Assembly: GCF_039540375.1 (NCBI RefSeq)
Contig: NZ_BAABEX010000029.1
Coordinates: 124,001-188,000, forward strand
Direction: 5' to 3'
DNA from: Acidovorax_G lacteus
Lineage (GTDB): Bacteria > Pseudomonadota > Gammaproteobacteria > Burkholderiales > Burkholderiaceae_C
DNA: 64,000 nt
The position numbers were made by a program, and so were the translations under genes. Shown in pieces: positions 42,514-50,691 of the stretch. Position 1 is the stretch's first letter. The number at the start of each line of letters is the position of its first letter. The notes beneath the pieces are model-generated. The model was not told where the DNA came from, made no database searches, and worked only from the letters and a program-made list of their open reading frames with translations.

Positions 42514-43140
42514 ATGACCGAACCTTCGCCCCCCACCCCTGCCGATACCGACCACCAACTGGTCGAGCGGACCGTCGCTGGCGACCAGCGGGCGTATGAG
42601 TTGCTGGTCATCAAGTACCAGCGGCGCATCGAGCGCCTGATTGCCCGCATGGTGCGCGATGCGGATCTGGTGCAAGACATCGCCCAGGAGACCTTCATTC
42701 GGGCCTACCGGGCCTTGCACCAGTTCCGGGGGGAGGCGCAGTTCTACACCTGGCTCTACCGGATTGCTGTCAATACGGCCAAGAAGGCGCTGCTGGAGAT
42801 GAAGCGCAATCCCGTGGTGTCAGAGAACGCGCTCCGCTCGGCCGACGACGAAGATGAAACTTCCCGTCTTGGACACGAACTAACCAGCGACGAGACACCG
42901 GAGACGGTGTTGGCGGCCCAGGAAATCGCCCAGGCCGTGAACGCTGCCATGGAGGCGTTGCCCGAGGATCTGCGCCAGGCCGTGACGCTGCGCGAGATCG
43001 AAGGTTTGAGCTATGAGGAGATCGCCACCGCCATGGGATGTCCCATCGGCACCGTGCGGTCGCGGATTTTTCGGGCCCGGGAAGCAATTTCGGCCCGGGT
43101 GCGCCCCCTGCTGGAGAACCAGTCGGGCAAGCGCTGGTAA
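42514..43140 (+). CDS. rpoE: RNA polymerase sigma-E factor
   Basis: A 208-aa RpoE/AlgU-type ECF sigma factor. Region 2 has QRRIERLIARMV and QDIAQETFIRAYRAL; region 4 has LREIEGLSYEEIATAMGCPIGTVRSRIFRARE. It governs envelope-stress genes and is followed by its anti-sigma factor, RseB-like regulator and periplasmic protease, the mucABD order. It is distinct from the ECF factor at 11289. Confidence 0.96.
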   Translation: MTEPSPPTPADTDHQLVERTVAGDQRAYELLVIKYQRRIERLIARMVRDADLVQDIAQETFIRAYRALHQFRGEAQFYTWLYRIAVNTAKKALLEMKRNPVVSENALRSADDEDETSRLGHELTSDETPETVLAAQEIAQAVNAAMEALPEDLRQAVTLREIEGLSYEEIATAMGCPIGTVRSRIFRAREAISARVRPLLENQSGKRW

Positions 43141-43184
43141 GTGTGCTCTGCCTTCGCAGAGCCCTCGTGGATGTGGTGACGAAG

Positions 43185-43796
43185 ATGGACGATCTAAGCA
43201 AGCGCGAACAACTGTCAGCCTGGATGGACGGCGAACTGCCCCCTGCCGAGCATGGCCAGGCGTGGGAAGCCCTGCGCGATCCGGAAGCCGTCCGAACCTG
43301 GGAGATGTACCACCTGATCGGGGACGTGATGCGCTCTGATGACTTGGCACGGCGACCGGATGTGAGCTTTGTGCTGGGCCTGCGCGAGCGTCTGCAGAAG
43401 GAAGCTATTCCGCCTTCGGCCTTGCCAGTGGCTGAGACTGCAGCCATGACCCCGACGACAGAGGCTGCCAATGCCTCGGTGTTTCGCTGGAAGTTCATCG
43501 CGGGTCTGGCGTCTGTGACGGCGGTGGCCGTGGTCGGATGGGCCGCATGGGGTCTTCAGGGAGCATCGTCCGGTGCCGGTCCGGCCATGGCCTCAGCGAC
43601 CCCGGCAGCAGCCCCGACCGCCGCTCCGCCAGCGACGGTGGCCGTGGCGGAAGGCCCTGACGGTCAGCAGGTCATGCTGCGCGATCCGCGCCTGGATGAA
43701 CTCCTGGCTGCTCACAAGCAGTTCGGCAACACCAATACGCTGCAGATGCCCGCCGGTTTCCTGCGCAACGCAACGTTCGATTCGTCTGGTCGCTGA
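43185..43796 (+). CDS. rseA: Anti-sigma-E factor RseA/MucA
   Basis: A 203-aa single-pass membrane protein. The cytoplasmic N-terminal domain has the RseA signature REQLSAWMDGELP and a WEMYHLIGDVMRSD helix. A membrane helix lies near residues 105-125 (FIAGLASVTAVAVVGWAAWG), followed by an Ala/Pro-rich periplasmic part. It binds RpoE until cleaved under envelope stress. ATG 43185 starts 44 bases after rpoE; an upstream GTG pair is possible. Confidence 0.92.
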   Translation: MDDLSKREQLSAWMDGELPPAEHGQAWEALRDPEAVRTWEMYHLIGDVMRSDDLARRPDVSFVLGLRERLQKEAIPPSALPVAETAAMTPTTEAANASVFRWKFIAGLASVTAVAVVGWAAWGLQGASSGAGPAMASATPAAAPTAAPPATVAVAEGPDGQQVMLRDPRLDELLAAHKQFGNTNTLQMPAGFLRNATFDSSGR

Positions 43797-43812
43797 TCTG
43801 GAGACGACAGAA

Positions 43813-44862
43813 ATGCAATGTGTGCGCCGTTTTCGCACACTGGCTTGGGTGGGGGCGCTGTGGGGCCTGCTGATGCCCGTCGGCGCTTCAGCGCAGTCCC
43901 CGCAGTTCGGACCGGCTTCATCCCCCCAAGGGATCGAGCGAACCCTCCCCAAGCTCGATGCTGCCCAGTGGGTAGAACGTATGCGCGCAGACCCATGCGC
44001 CCGGACCTATACCGGTGCGCTGGTGGTGTCTGCGGCGTCCGGGGCCATGACCAGTTCGCGCATGTGGCATGCATGCATCGATGGCCTGCCGGTGGTGCGT
44101 GTCGAGCCGCAGACTGGTGTGCCACGGGTGGTGTTTCGCCATGGCGACGAGGTTCGTACGTTCAATTTGCAAGCGCGCACCGTGCGCGTAGAGCCGAGAG
44201 AGCCTGCGCGCGGATTTCCGGCGGTACCCCTGTTGTCTGGGGCGGCGGTGTCTCAGCATTACGGCGTCAAACTGCTGGGAAGCGAGCGCGTGGCCGGTGC
44301 CATCGCAGATGGGGTAGCGTTCGTGCCGCAGGATGCGTGGCGTTTTGGGTACCGCTTCTGGATTGAGCGCGATAGCGGCCTCGTTCTCAAGCTACAGACG
44401 GTGGGGCCGGATGGGCGGATGCTAGAGCAAACAGCCTTCTCGCAACTGGATCTGAAATCGCCAGTGCGTGCGGAAGAGTTGCTGCAATCTGTCCAGAGCT
44501 TTCAAGGCTTTCAGATCGAGATGCCCAGCATCCGCCGCACAGCGGCCGAGGCAGAAGGCTGGGTGTTGCGCCAGATCCCTCCGGGATTTGTGTCTCTGGG
44601 GTGCTTCCTGCGCCAAGCTTCCCCAAAGGGCGATACGGCACCCGTACTGCAGTGCGTGTATTCGGACGGCCTGGCTTCGGTGTCGGTGTTTCTGGAAGAC
44701 CTGTCGCCGCAGCGGCCTGCAGACAAGGCGCAGACTGCGTCCATCGGGGCCACCCACTTGTGGGCGCAGCGGGTCAAGGGCGATGCCTGGACGACCGTGG
44801 TGGGGGAGGTGCCGCTTGCCACGCTGCGCGCTTTTGCCCATCACATCGAGCGACTGCGCTGA
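43813..44862 (+). CDS. rseB: Sigma-E regulatory protein RseB/MucB
   Basis: A 349-aa periplasmic protein with a signal peptide (LAWVGALWGLLMPVGASAQ). The two-domain LolA-like plus C-terminal fold of RseB is visible through TYTGALVVSAASG, YGVKLLGSERVAG and YRFWIERDSGLVLKLQTVG. It shields RseA from proteolysis until it binds displaced lipopolysaccharide or lipoproteins. ATG 43813 lies 16 bases after rseA. No rseC/mucC gene follows. Confidence 0.93.
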   Translation: MQCVRRFRTLAWVGALWGLLMPVGASAQSPQFGPASSPQGIERTLPKLDAAQWVERMRADPCARTYTGALVVSAASGAMTSSRMWHACIDGLPVVRVEPQTGVPRVVFRHGDEVRTFNLQARTVRVEPREPARGFPAVPLLSGAAVSQHYGVKLLGSERVAGAIADGVAFVPQDAWRFGYRFWIERDSGLVLKLQTVGPDGRMLEQTAFSQLDLKSPVRAEELLQSVQSFQGFQIEMPSIRRTAAEAEGWVLRQIPPGFVSLGCFLRQASPKGDTAPVLQCVYSDGLASVSVFLEDLSPQRPADKAQTASIGATHLWAQRVKGDAWTTVVGEVPLATLRAFAHHIERLR

Positions 44863-44887
44863 CGAGTCGTGCCATCGTGCACGGCGG

Positions 44888-44915
44888 GAACCAAACCTGC
44901 CGAGTTCTCTTCTCA
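44888..44915 (+). promoter_or_regulatory. Candidate sigma-E promoter before mucD
   Basis: GGGAACCA at the -35 (GAACCA at 44888-44893), 17-base spacer, TCTCA (44911-44915), close to the RpoE/AlgU pattern GAACTT-N16/17-TCTGA. It would start a transcript about 47 bases before mucD. Confidence 0.45.
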
Positions 44916-44967
44916 GACACATCGTGTTGCAAGGCGGGCTGGTACCGCCATTTATGAAAGGTAAGCG

Positions 44968-46425
44968 ATGCCCTGGTACAAATGGAATGCGTTGCCTGCC
45001 GCGTTGCTGGCGGGCGTGCTGGCAGGTACGGCAGCTCTGGCGCCCGTGACGGCTGTACAAGCTCAAACCCCGATGGTGCGCGGCCTGCCTGATTTCACCG
45101 AACTGGTTGAGCAAGTCGGGCCCTCGGTGGTCAACATCCGCACCATCGAACGAGGCGCGACTGGCCGTCAGGGGGCGGGCGCGGTGGACGAAGAGATGCT
45201 GGAGTTTTTCCGGCGTTTCGGTGTGCCGATTCCGAATGTGCCGCGTCAGCAAAGGCCTCAGCGCCCGGATGACGAGCAGCCGCGTGGTGTCGGATCTGGT
45301 TTCATCCTCACGGCCGATGGTTATGTCATGACCAATGCCCACGTCGTTGAGGGGGCGGACGAGGTCATCGTGACGCTGGCCGACAAGCGTGAGTTCAAGG
45401 CCAAGATCGTCGGCGCGGACAAGCGCACCGATGTGGCCGTGGTGAAGATTGAAGCAACCGGCTTGCCTGCCGTGCGGGTCGGTGACGTCAGCCGGCTGAA
45501 GGTGGGTGAGTGGGTGATGGCGATCGGTTCGCCGTTCGGCCTTGAAAACACCGTGACGGCGGGCATCGTCAGCGCCAAGCAGCGTGATACGGGGGACTAC
45601 CTGCCGTTCATTCAAACGGACGTGGCCATCAACCCGGGCAACTCTGGTGGCCCGCTGATCAACATGCGCGGCGAGGTTATTGGTATCAACAGCCAGATCT
45701 ATTCGCGTTCTGGCGGGTTCATGGGCATTTCGTTTGCCATTCCCATGGACGAAGCCACGCGGGTCAGCGATCAGCTGCGTGTCAACGGCCGCGTCACGCG
45801 GGGCCGGATCGGTGTGCAGATCGGTCCTGTCACCAAAGACGTGGCGGAGTCCATCGGGTTGGGCAAGCCCCAGGGAGCGCTCGTCACGGGCGTCGAATCG
45901 GGCTCGCCTGCAGACAAGGCCGGCGTCGAGGCGGGGGATATCATCACGCGCTTCGACGGCAAGCCGATTGACAAAGTAGCGGACCTCCCGCGTGCCGTCG
46001 GGAACACCAAGCCGGGCAACCGCAGCACGATCACCGTGTTTCGTCGGGGAGCCAGCAAAGACCTGAGCCTGACGGTGGCCGAAGTCGAACCCGACAAGCC
46101 GGTGGCCAAAGCGGCTGAGCGGGATGAGAAGCCCAAGGCCTCTGCCGCCGCGCAGCAACTGGGGCTGGCCGTTACGGAGTTGACCGAGGCTCAGCGCAAG
46201 GAACTCAAGATCCGCGGCGGTGTGGTGGTCTCGGCGGCGACCGAGGCTGCGGCACGGGCGGGCTTGCGTGAGGGCGATGTCATTCTCGGGATTGCCAACA
46301 CTGAGATCGCCAACGTGAAGGAATTTGAGGCAGTGCTGGCCAAGGTGGATCGGAGCAAGCCCATCAACGTCTTGTTCCGCCGCGGGGACTGGGCGCAGTA
46401 CGCCCTGATCCGGCCGTCGCGTTAA
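44968..46425 (+). CDS. mucD: Periplasmic serine protease DegP/MucD
   Basis: A 485-aa HtrA protease/chaperone. A signal peptide (ALLAGVLAGTAALAPVTAVQAQ) is followed by a trypsin-like domain with His125 (TNAHVV), Asp155 (RTDVAVVK) and Ser226 (GNSGGPL) and by two PDZ domains (about 270-365 and 390-480). It degrades misfolded envelope proteins, and in mucD-type systems restrains sigma-E activity. It is 105 bases after rseB, with its own sigma-E-like promoter in the gap. Confidence 0.95.
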   Translation: MPWYKWNALPAALLAGVLAGTAALAPVTAVQAQTPMVRGLPDFTELVEQVGPSVVNIRTIERGATGRQGAGAVDEEMLEFFRRFGVPIPNVPRQQRPQRPDDEQPRGVGSGFILTADGYVMTNAHVVEGADEVIVTLADKREFKAKIVGADKRTDVAVVKIEATGLPAVRVGDVSRLKVGEWVMAIGSPFGLENTVTAGIVSAKQRDTGDYLPFIQTDVAINPGNSGGPLINMRGEVIGINSQIYSRSGGFMGISFAIPMDEATRVSDQLRVNGRVTRGRIGVQIGPVTKDVAESIGLGKPQGALVTGVESGSPADKAGVEAGDIITRFDGKPIDKVADLPRAVGNTKPGNRSTITVFRRGASKDLSLTVAEVEPDKPVAKAAERDEKPKASAAAQQLGLAVTELTEAQRKELKIRGGVVVSAATEAAARAGLREGDVILGIANTEIANVKEFEAVLAKVDRSKPINVLFRRGDWAQYALIRPSR

Positions 46426-46437
46426 AGGGCTGCCTGC

Positions 46438-46478
46438 AGACCGGGCTTCAATCGATTCGATAGAATGATGCCCGGTCT
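46438..46478 (+). terminator. Hairpin after mucD
   Basis: AGACCGGGC (46438-46446) and GCCCGGTCT (46470-46478) form a perfect 9-bp stem around a 23-base AT-rich loop, 12 bases after the mucD stop. No T-run follows, so it may end the operon inefficiently or protect the 3' end. Confidence 0.45.
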
Positions 46479-46556
46479 TCCGACTAGCGGCTATTAGCGA
46501 GGCTTGATGCTTCGCATGGCGAAATGCAGTACGACGATTCACAGGTCTTGCACAGC

Positions 46557-46612
46557 GGGTCCACAAAGTCGTCCACAATTTGCTCTGTGTAGTGTGGATA
46601 AGTTGTGGATGA
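46557..46612. promoter_or_regulatory. Cluster of DnaA-box-like sites in the lepA leader
   Basis: On the minus strand, TTATCCACA (46601-46593) is a perfect DnaA box and TCATCCACA (46612-46604) has one mismatch. On the plus strand, GGGTCCACA (46557-46565) and TCGTCCACA (46569-46577) match in six and seven of nine positions. That makes two pairs facing each other within 56 bases, with no dnaA, dnaN or oriC gene nearby. Confidence 0.5.
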
Positions 46613-46661
46613 TGCGGCAGGGCGATGCCTCGCGTTCCTTTCGCCAGCAGTTTCCAGAGCC

Positions 46662-46689
46662 TTGGGCGATCGGGCTTTTTGCCTACAAT
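46662..46689 (+). promoter_or_regulatory. Candidate sigma-70 promoter in the lepA leader
   Basis: TTGGGC (46662-46667), 16-base spacer, TACAAT (46684-46689). The start would be near 46695, right at the first hairpin of the candidate small RNA. Confidence 0.5.
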
Positions 46690-46694
46690 GAAGT

Positions 46695-46760
46695 CCCAAC
46701 CATCGCAGTTGCCTCTGATTGTTGGTTCAGGGCGCGTCGCCACTCGACGCGCCCTTTTTT
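46695..46760 (+). ncRNA. Candidate small RNA or attenuated lepA leader
   Basis: From the predicted start, a 66-base segment contains a first hairpin (CCAAC-c-ATC at 46696-46704 with GAT-t-GTTGG at 46717-46725) and ends in a perfect intrinsic terminator with six T residues. There is no plausible reading frame. It could be an independent small RNA or a premature-termination leader of lepA, whose ATG is 46 bases further on. I do not recognise a known RNA family. Confidence 0.45.
46730..46760 (+). terminator. Intrinsic terminator upstream of lepA
   Basis: GGGCGCGTCG (46730-46739), loop CCACT, CGACGCGCCC (46745-46754), then TTTTTT (46755-46760): a perfect 10-bp GC-rich stem with a clean T-run, the strongest terminator in the window. 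It faces lepA. Confidence 0.82.
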
Positions 46761-46805
46761 CTTGTGGAACGGCGCAGTTTTCTCTTTGTTTGAAGCGGTT
46801 TGCGG

Positions 46806-48614
46806 ATGAAGCACATCAGAAACTTTTCCATCATTGCGCACATCGACCACGGCAAGTCGACGCTCGCCGATCGGCTGATCCAGCGTTGCGGGGGCCTGGC
46901 CGAGCGTGAGATGGAAGCCCAGGTTCTTGACTCGATGGACATTGAGAAAGAGCGTGGGATCACCATCAAGGCGCAGACAGCCGCGCTGCAATACAAGGCG
47001 CGGGATGGTCAGGTGTACAACCTCAACCTCATTGACACCCCGGGCCACGTCGACTTCTCTTATGAAGTGAGCCGATCCCTGTCGGCCTGCGAGGGTGCGC
47101 TTTTGGTGGTGGATGCGAGTCAGGGTGTGGAAGCTCAGACGGTCGCCAACTGCTACACCGCGCTGGACCTGGGTGTGGAAGTGCTCCCCGTACTCAACAA
47201 GATGGATCTGCCGCAGGCGGACCCTGACCGCGCCAAGGAAGAAGTGGAAGACGTCATCGGCATCGATGCGTCGGAAGCTGTGCCTTGCTCCGCCAAGACG
47301 GGCATGGGGATTGAGGAAATTCTCGAGCTGATTGTGGCCAAGGTACCCGCCCCGCGGGGCAACGCGCAAGCGCCGCTGCGCGCGATGATCATCGACAGCT
47401 GGTTCGACAGCTATGTGGGCGTGGTCATGTTGGTGCGCGTGGTGGATGGCAGCCTGCACAAAGGCGAACGCATCAAGCTCATGGCCACGGGGGCTGCGTA
47501 CGAGGCGGGCAGTCTTGGCGTTTTCACGCCGGCGAACCAGCCGCGCGACGTGCTGCATGCGGGCGAGGTGGGCTACGTCATTGCCGGTATCAAGGAGCTC
47601 AAGGCCGCGAAGGTAGGCGACACCATCACCTTGGAGAAAAAACTCCCCAACAACCTGGGGCCTGCGTCCGAAGCGCTGCCGGGTTTCAAGGAGGTGCAAC
47701 CGCAGGTGTTTGCCGGTTTGTATCCCACCGAGGCGAACCAATACGACGCATTGCGTGACAGTCTGGAGAAACTCCAGCTCAACGATGCGGCGCTGCGTTT
47801 TGAACCCGAGGTTTCGCAGGCGCTGGGCTTTGGTTTCCGCTGCGGCTTCCTGGGCTTGTTGCACATGGAGATCGTGCAAGAGCGCCTCGAGCGCGAGTTC
47901 GACCAGGACCTGATTACCACGGCTCCCAGCGTGGTGTACCAAGTGGTGCGCGGCGACGGCGAAGTCATCATGGTGGAGAACCCCTCCAAGATGCCGGAGC
48001 AAGGGCGGATCCAAGAGATTCGCGAGCCCATTGTGACGGTGCACCTGTACATGCCGCAGGACTACGTTGGCCCCGTGATGACGCTGTGCAACCAGAAGCG
48101 CGGGGTACAGCTCAACATGGCGTACCACGGTCGGCAGGTGATGCTGACCTATGAGCTCCCGCTGGGCGAGATCGTGCTCGACTTCTTTGACAAGCTCAAA
48201 TCGGTGAGCCGCGGTTACGCCTCGATGGACTACGAGTTCAAGGAGTACCGTCCATCGGATGTTGTGAAAGTCGACATGCTGCTCAACGGCGAGAAGGTCG
48301 ATGCGCTGTCGATCATCGTGCATCGTACGCAGGCCCAGTACCGCGGCCGCGCGGTGGCCTCCAAGATGCGCGAGATCATCTCGCGGCAAATGTTTGACGT
48401 GGCCATCCAGGCTGCGATTGGCGGCAATGTGATCGCGCGCGAGACCATCAAGGCGCTGCGAAAGAACGTGCTTGCCAAGTGCTACGGCGGTGACATCACC
48501 CGTAAGCGCAAACTGCTTGAAAAGCAGAAGGCGGGCAAGAAACGCATGAAGCAGATCGGGTCGGTCGAGGTACCGCAAGAGGCGTTCTTGGCCATCCTGC
48601 AGGTGGAGGATTGA
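46806..48614 (+). CDS. lepA: Elongation factor 4 (LepA)
   Basis: A 602-aa translational GTPase that acts on stalled or mis-translocated ribosomes. G motifs are AHIDHGKST, DTPGHVDFSYEV and NKMDLPQAD. EF-G-like domains II, III and V and the LepA-specific C-terminal domain follow (YRGRAVASKMREIISRQMF, KRKLLEKQKAGKKRMKQIG). ATG 46806 begins MKHIRNFSIIAHIDHG, the family start. lepB overlaps its stop codon. Confidence 0.97.
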   Translation: MKHIRNFSIIAHIDHGKSTLADRLIQRCGGLAEREMEAQVLDSMDIEKERGITIKAQTAALQYKARDGQVYNLNLIDTPGHVDFSYEVSRSLSACEGALLVVDASQGVEAQTVANCYTALDLGVEVLPVLNKMDLPQADPDRAKEEVEDVIGIDASEAVPCSAKTGMGIEEILELIVAKVPAPRGNAQAPLRAMIIDSWFDSYVGVVMLVRVVDGSLHKGERIKLMATGAAYEAGSLGVFTPANQPRDVLHAGEVGYVIAGIKELKAAKVGDTITLEKKLPNNLGPASEALPGFKEVQPQVFAGLYPTEANQYDALRDSLEKLQLNDAALRFEPEVSQALGFGFRCGFLGLLHMEIVQERLEREFDQDLITTAPSVVYQVVRGDGEVIMVENPSKMPEQGRIQEIREPIVTVHLYMPQDYVGPVMTLCNQKRGVQLNMAYHGRQVMLTYELPLGEIVLDFFDKLKSVSRGYASMDYEFKEYRPSDVVKVDMLLNGEKVDALSIIVHRTQAQYRGRAVASKMREIISRQMFDVAIQAAIGGNVIARETIKALRKNVLAKCYGGDITRKRKLLEKQKAGKKRMKQIGSVEVPQEAFLAILQVED

Positions 48615-49588
48615 TGCAAGCAATGCAATGGTTGACGGCTGCCCTGCTGGCGGCTTTCGCGGGCTATCTGGGTGCCTGGTATCTCGGGATGCTGGAAGGC
48701 AACTTCGCGCTGCTGCTGTTCCTCGCAACCGTGGTCACTGGGGTTTACTGGCTGGCCGAGCGCTTGTACTTTTTGCCGCAGCGGCGCCGCGCCGCGCAGG
48801 CCTTGGTGGATGCGGCGGCCCAGCGCCGCGCAGAGCTGGACCGGATGGGCATCCAGAAAGTGGATGTGGATGTGGAGGATGGCCGTGCGCGTCTTCTTGC
48901 GCAGCCGTGGTGGCTTGACTGGACGGCGGGGTTGTTTCCGGTCATCGCCGCTGTGTTTGTGCTACGGTCGTTCCTGTTCGAGCCGTTCAAGATCCCGTCG
49001 GGCTCGATGATTCCCACCTTGCTGGTCGGTGACTTGATCCTGGTGAACAAGTTCACCTATGGGGTGCGTCTGCCGGTGATTCACACCCGCATCACGGAAG
49101 GCACGGCCCCAGAGCGTGGAGACGTGATGGTGTTCCGCTATCCGCCGCAGCCCAATATGGACTACATCAAGCGCGTGATTGGCGTGCCAGGCGATGAGGT
49201 GGCTTACCTGAACAAACGGCTCACCGTCAATGGCAAGCCGGTCGAAACCCAGGCACTGCCCGACTTCCTGGACGAGGGGACCATGCGTTACTTCAAGCAG
49301 TATGAAGAGCGTTTGGGTGACCGTACGCACCGCATCATCGTGAACCCCGAAGCACCGGCGTTTGTGCAAGGCGTGGCAGAGCACCCCCACCGCAATCTGT
49401 GCCGCTACAGCGTCGAGGGTGTGGTGTGCAGGGTGCCGGAAGGCCACTATTTCATGATGGGCGATAACCGGGATAATTCGCTGGACTCGCGCTACTGGGG
49501 CTTCGTGCCCGAGAAGAACATCGTGGGCAAGGCGTTTTTCGTGTGGATGAATTTCGGGGACCTGCGCCGCATCGGCCCGTTCAATTGA
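48614..49588 (+). CDS. lepB: Signal peptidase I
   Basis: A 324-aa inner-membrane protease that removes signal peptides from secreted proteins. Membrane helices lie at about residues 8-27, 31-47 and 105-118. The catalytic Ser131 is in PSGSMIPTL and Lys186 in DYIKRVIGVPGDEV; GDNRDNSLDSRYWG closes the fold. ATG 48614 shares one base with the lepA stop codon (TGATG), giving the conserved lepA-lepB coupling. Confidence 0.96.
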   Translation: MQAMQWLTAALLAAFAGYLGAWYLGMLEGNFALLLFLATVVTGVYWLAERLYFLPQRRRAAQALVDAAAQRRAELDRMGIQKVDVDVEDGRARLLAQPWWLDWTAGLFPVIAAVFVLRSFLFEPFKIPSGSMIPTLLVGDLILVNKFTYGVRLPVIHTRITEGTAPERGDVMVFRYPPQPNMDYIKRVIGVPGDEVAYLNKRLTVNGKPVETQALPDFLDEGTMRYFKQYEERLGDRTHRIIVNPEAPAFVQGVAEHPHRNLCRYSVEGVVCRVPEGHYFMMGDNRDNSLDSRYWGFVPEKNIVGKAFFVWMNFGDLRRIGPFN

Positions 49589-49638
49589 TGGGCACCAGCG
49601 TCGCTTCCGGGGACGACATTCAAGGAGAGGGTTGAGGC

Positions 49639-50001
49639 ATGACGATCAATCAATGGGGCAGCCGCGCGCGCCAGCGCGGCCTTTCTTTCATTGGCCTGGT
49701 GCTCATCGGCGTGGCTGCCGTTGCAGTGTTCGCCATCGGTGGGCAGTCGGTGCCCATGTTCATTGAATTCAACGCAGCCAAACGGGCCATCGAGAAGGCC
49801 AAACTGGCCGGTTCGGTACCTGAGATTCGCGCCCAGTTTGATCGCTCGGCTGCCATCGACGACATCAACTCCATTCGGGGGGCCGATCTTGAAATCGGTA
49901 AGGCTGGCGACAAGGTGATCGTCAAGTTCAAGTACTCGCGCGAGATCGCGCTGGCGGGGCCTGCGTTCCTGGTCTACCGCTTTGAAGCGCAGACGAAGTA
50001 G
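49639..50001 (+). CDS. DUF4845 membrane protein
   Basis: A 120-aa protein of a small family found between lepB and rnc in betaproteobacteria. An N-terminal membrane helix (GLSFIGLVLIGVAAVAVFAIG) follows a short basic stretch and looks a little like a type IV pilin leader. The rest is a small alpha/beta domain (SREIALAGPAFLVYRFEA). The role is unknown. rnc starts immediately after its stop codon, so expression is coupled to RNase III. SD GGAGAGGG precedes ATG 49639. Confidence 0.82.
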   Translation: MTINQWGSRARQRGLSFIGLVLIGVAAVAVFAIGGQSVPMFIEFNAAKRAIEKAKLAGSVPEIRAQFDRSAAIDDINSIRGADLEIGKAGDKVIVKFKYSREIALAGPAFLVYRFEAQTK

Positions 50002-50691
50002 GTGCCTGTTCCTCCTACCCATGCCGAGCTGCAGCGCCGTCTGCAGCATGTCTTTGGCAGCACGGCTCTGTTGCAGCGTGCGTTGACGCACCGCAGTTTC
50101 TCTGCGGACCACAACGAACGGCTGGAGTTTCTGGGCGATTCGGTGCTCAACCTGGCGGTATCGGCCTTGCTGTACCAGCGGCTGACCAGCTTGTCGGAGG
50201 GCGAGCTCTCGCGTGTGCGTGCCAATCTGGTCAAGCAGGATACGTTGCACCAAATCGCCTTGCGACTGCAGTTGCCATCTCTGTTGCGGCTGGGCGAAGG
50301 GGAGACCCGTTCCGGCGGCGCGCAGCGGCCTTCCATCCTGGCCGATGCGCTGGAGGCCGTGATCGGTGCTGTCTACCTGGACGCCGGATACGCCGCCGCC
50401 GAGGCACTGGTCCACCGCCTGTACGACGGTGTGGACATCAACCCGCAGATGCAGGCGGCCACCAAAGATCCCAAAACGGCGCTGCAGGAATGGCTGCAGG
50501 GCCGCCGCCTGAAATTGCCGCAGTACCGCGTGGCCGCCACTGCGGGGGCGGCGCATCGCCAGACCTTCGAGGTCGAATGCGAGATCCCGGAGCTAGGCCT
50601 GTCCCAGCGCGGTAGCGGCGGCTCGCGCCGCGCAGGCGAGCAGGCGGCGGCAGCCGCCATGCTCGAAACCTTGAAAGCACAGCATCCATGA
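50002..50691 (+). CDS. rnc: Ribonuclease III
   Basis: A 229-aa double-strand-specific endoribonuclease. The signature NERLEFLGDSVLN carries the catalytic acids; a second acidic helix is ADALEAVIGAVYLD. The C-terminal dsRNA-binding domain has DPKTALQEWLQGR and GSGGSRRAGEQAAAAAML. It starts at GTG 50002, directly after the DUF4845 stop codon, and ends overlapping era (ATGA). Confidence 0.96.
   Translation: MPVPPTHAELQRRLQHVFGSTALLQRALTHRSFSADHNERLEFLGDSVLNLAVSALLYQRLTSLSEGELSRVRANLVKQDTLHQIALRLQLPSLLRLGEGETRSGGAQRPSILADALEAVIGAVYLDAGYAAAEALVHRLYDGVDINPQMQAATKDPKTALQEWLQGRRLKLPQYRVAATAGAAHRQTFEVECEIPELGLSQRGSGGSRRAGEQAAAAAMLETLKAQHP

Noticed and set aside
44422..46743. A 773-codon frame antisense to rseB/mucD
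   Set aside because: Its His/Arg-rich, motif-free translation is typical of antisense shadows; both sense genes are certain.
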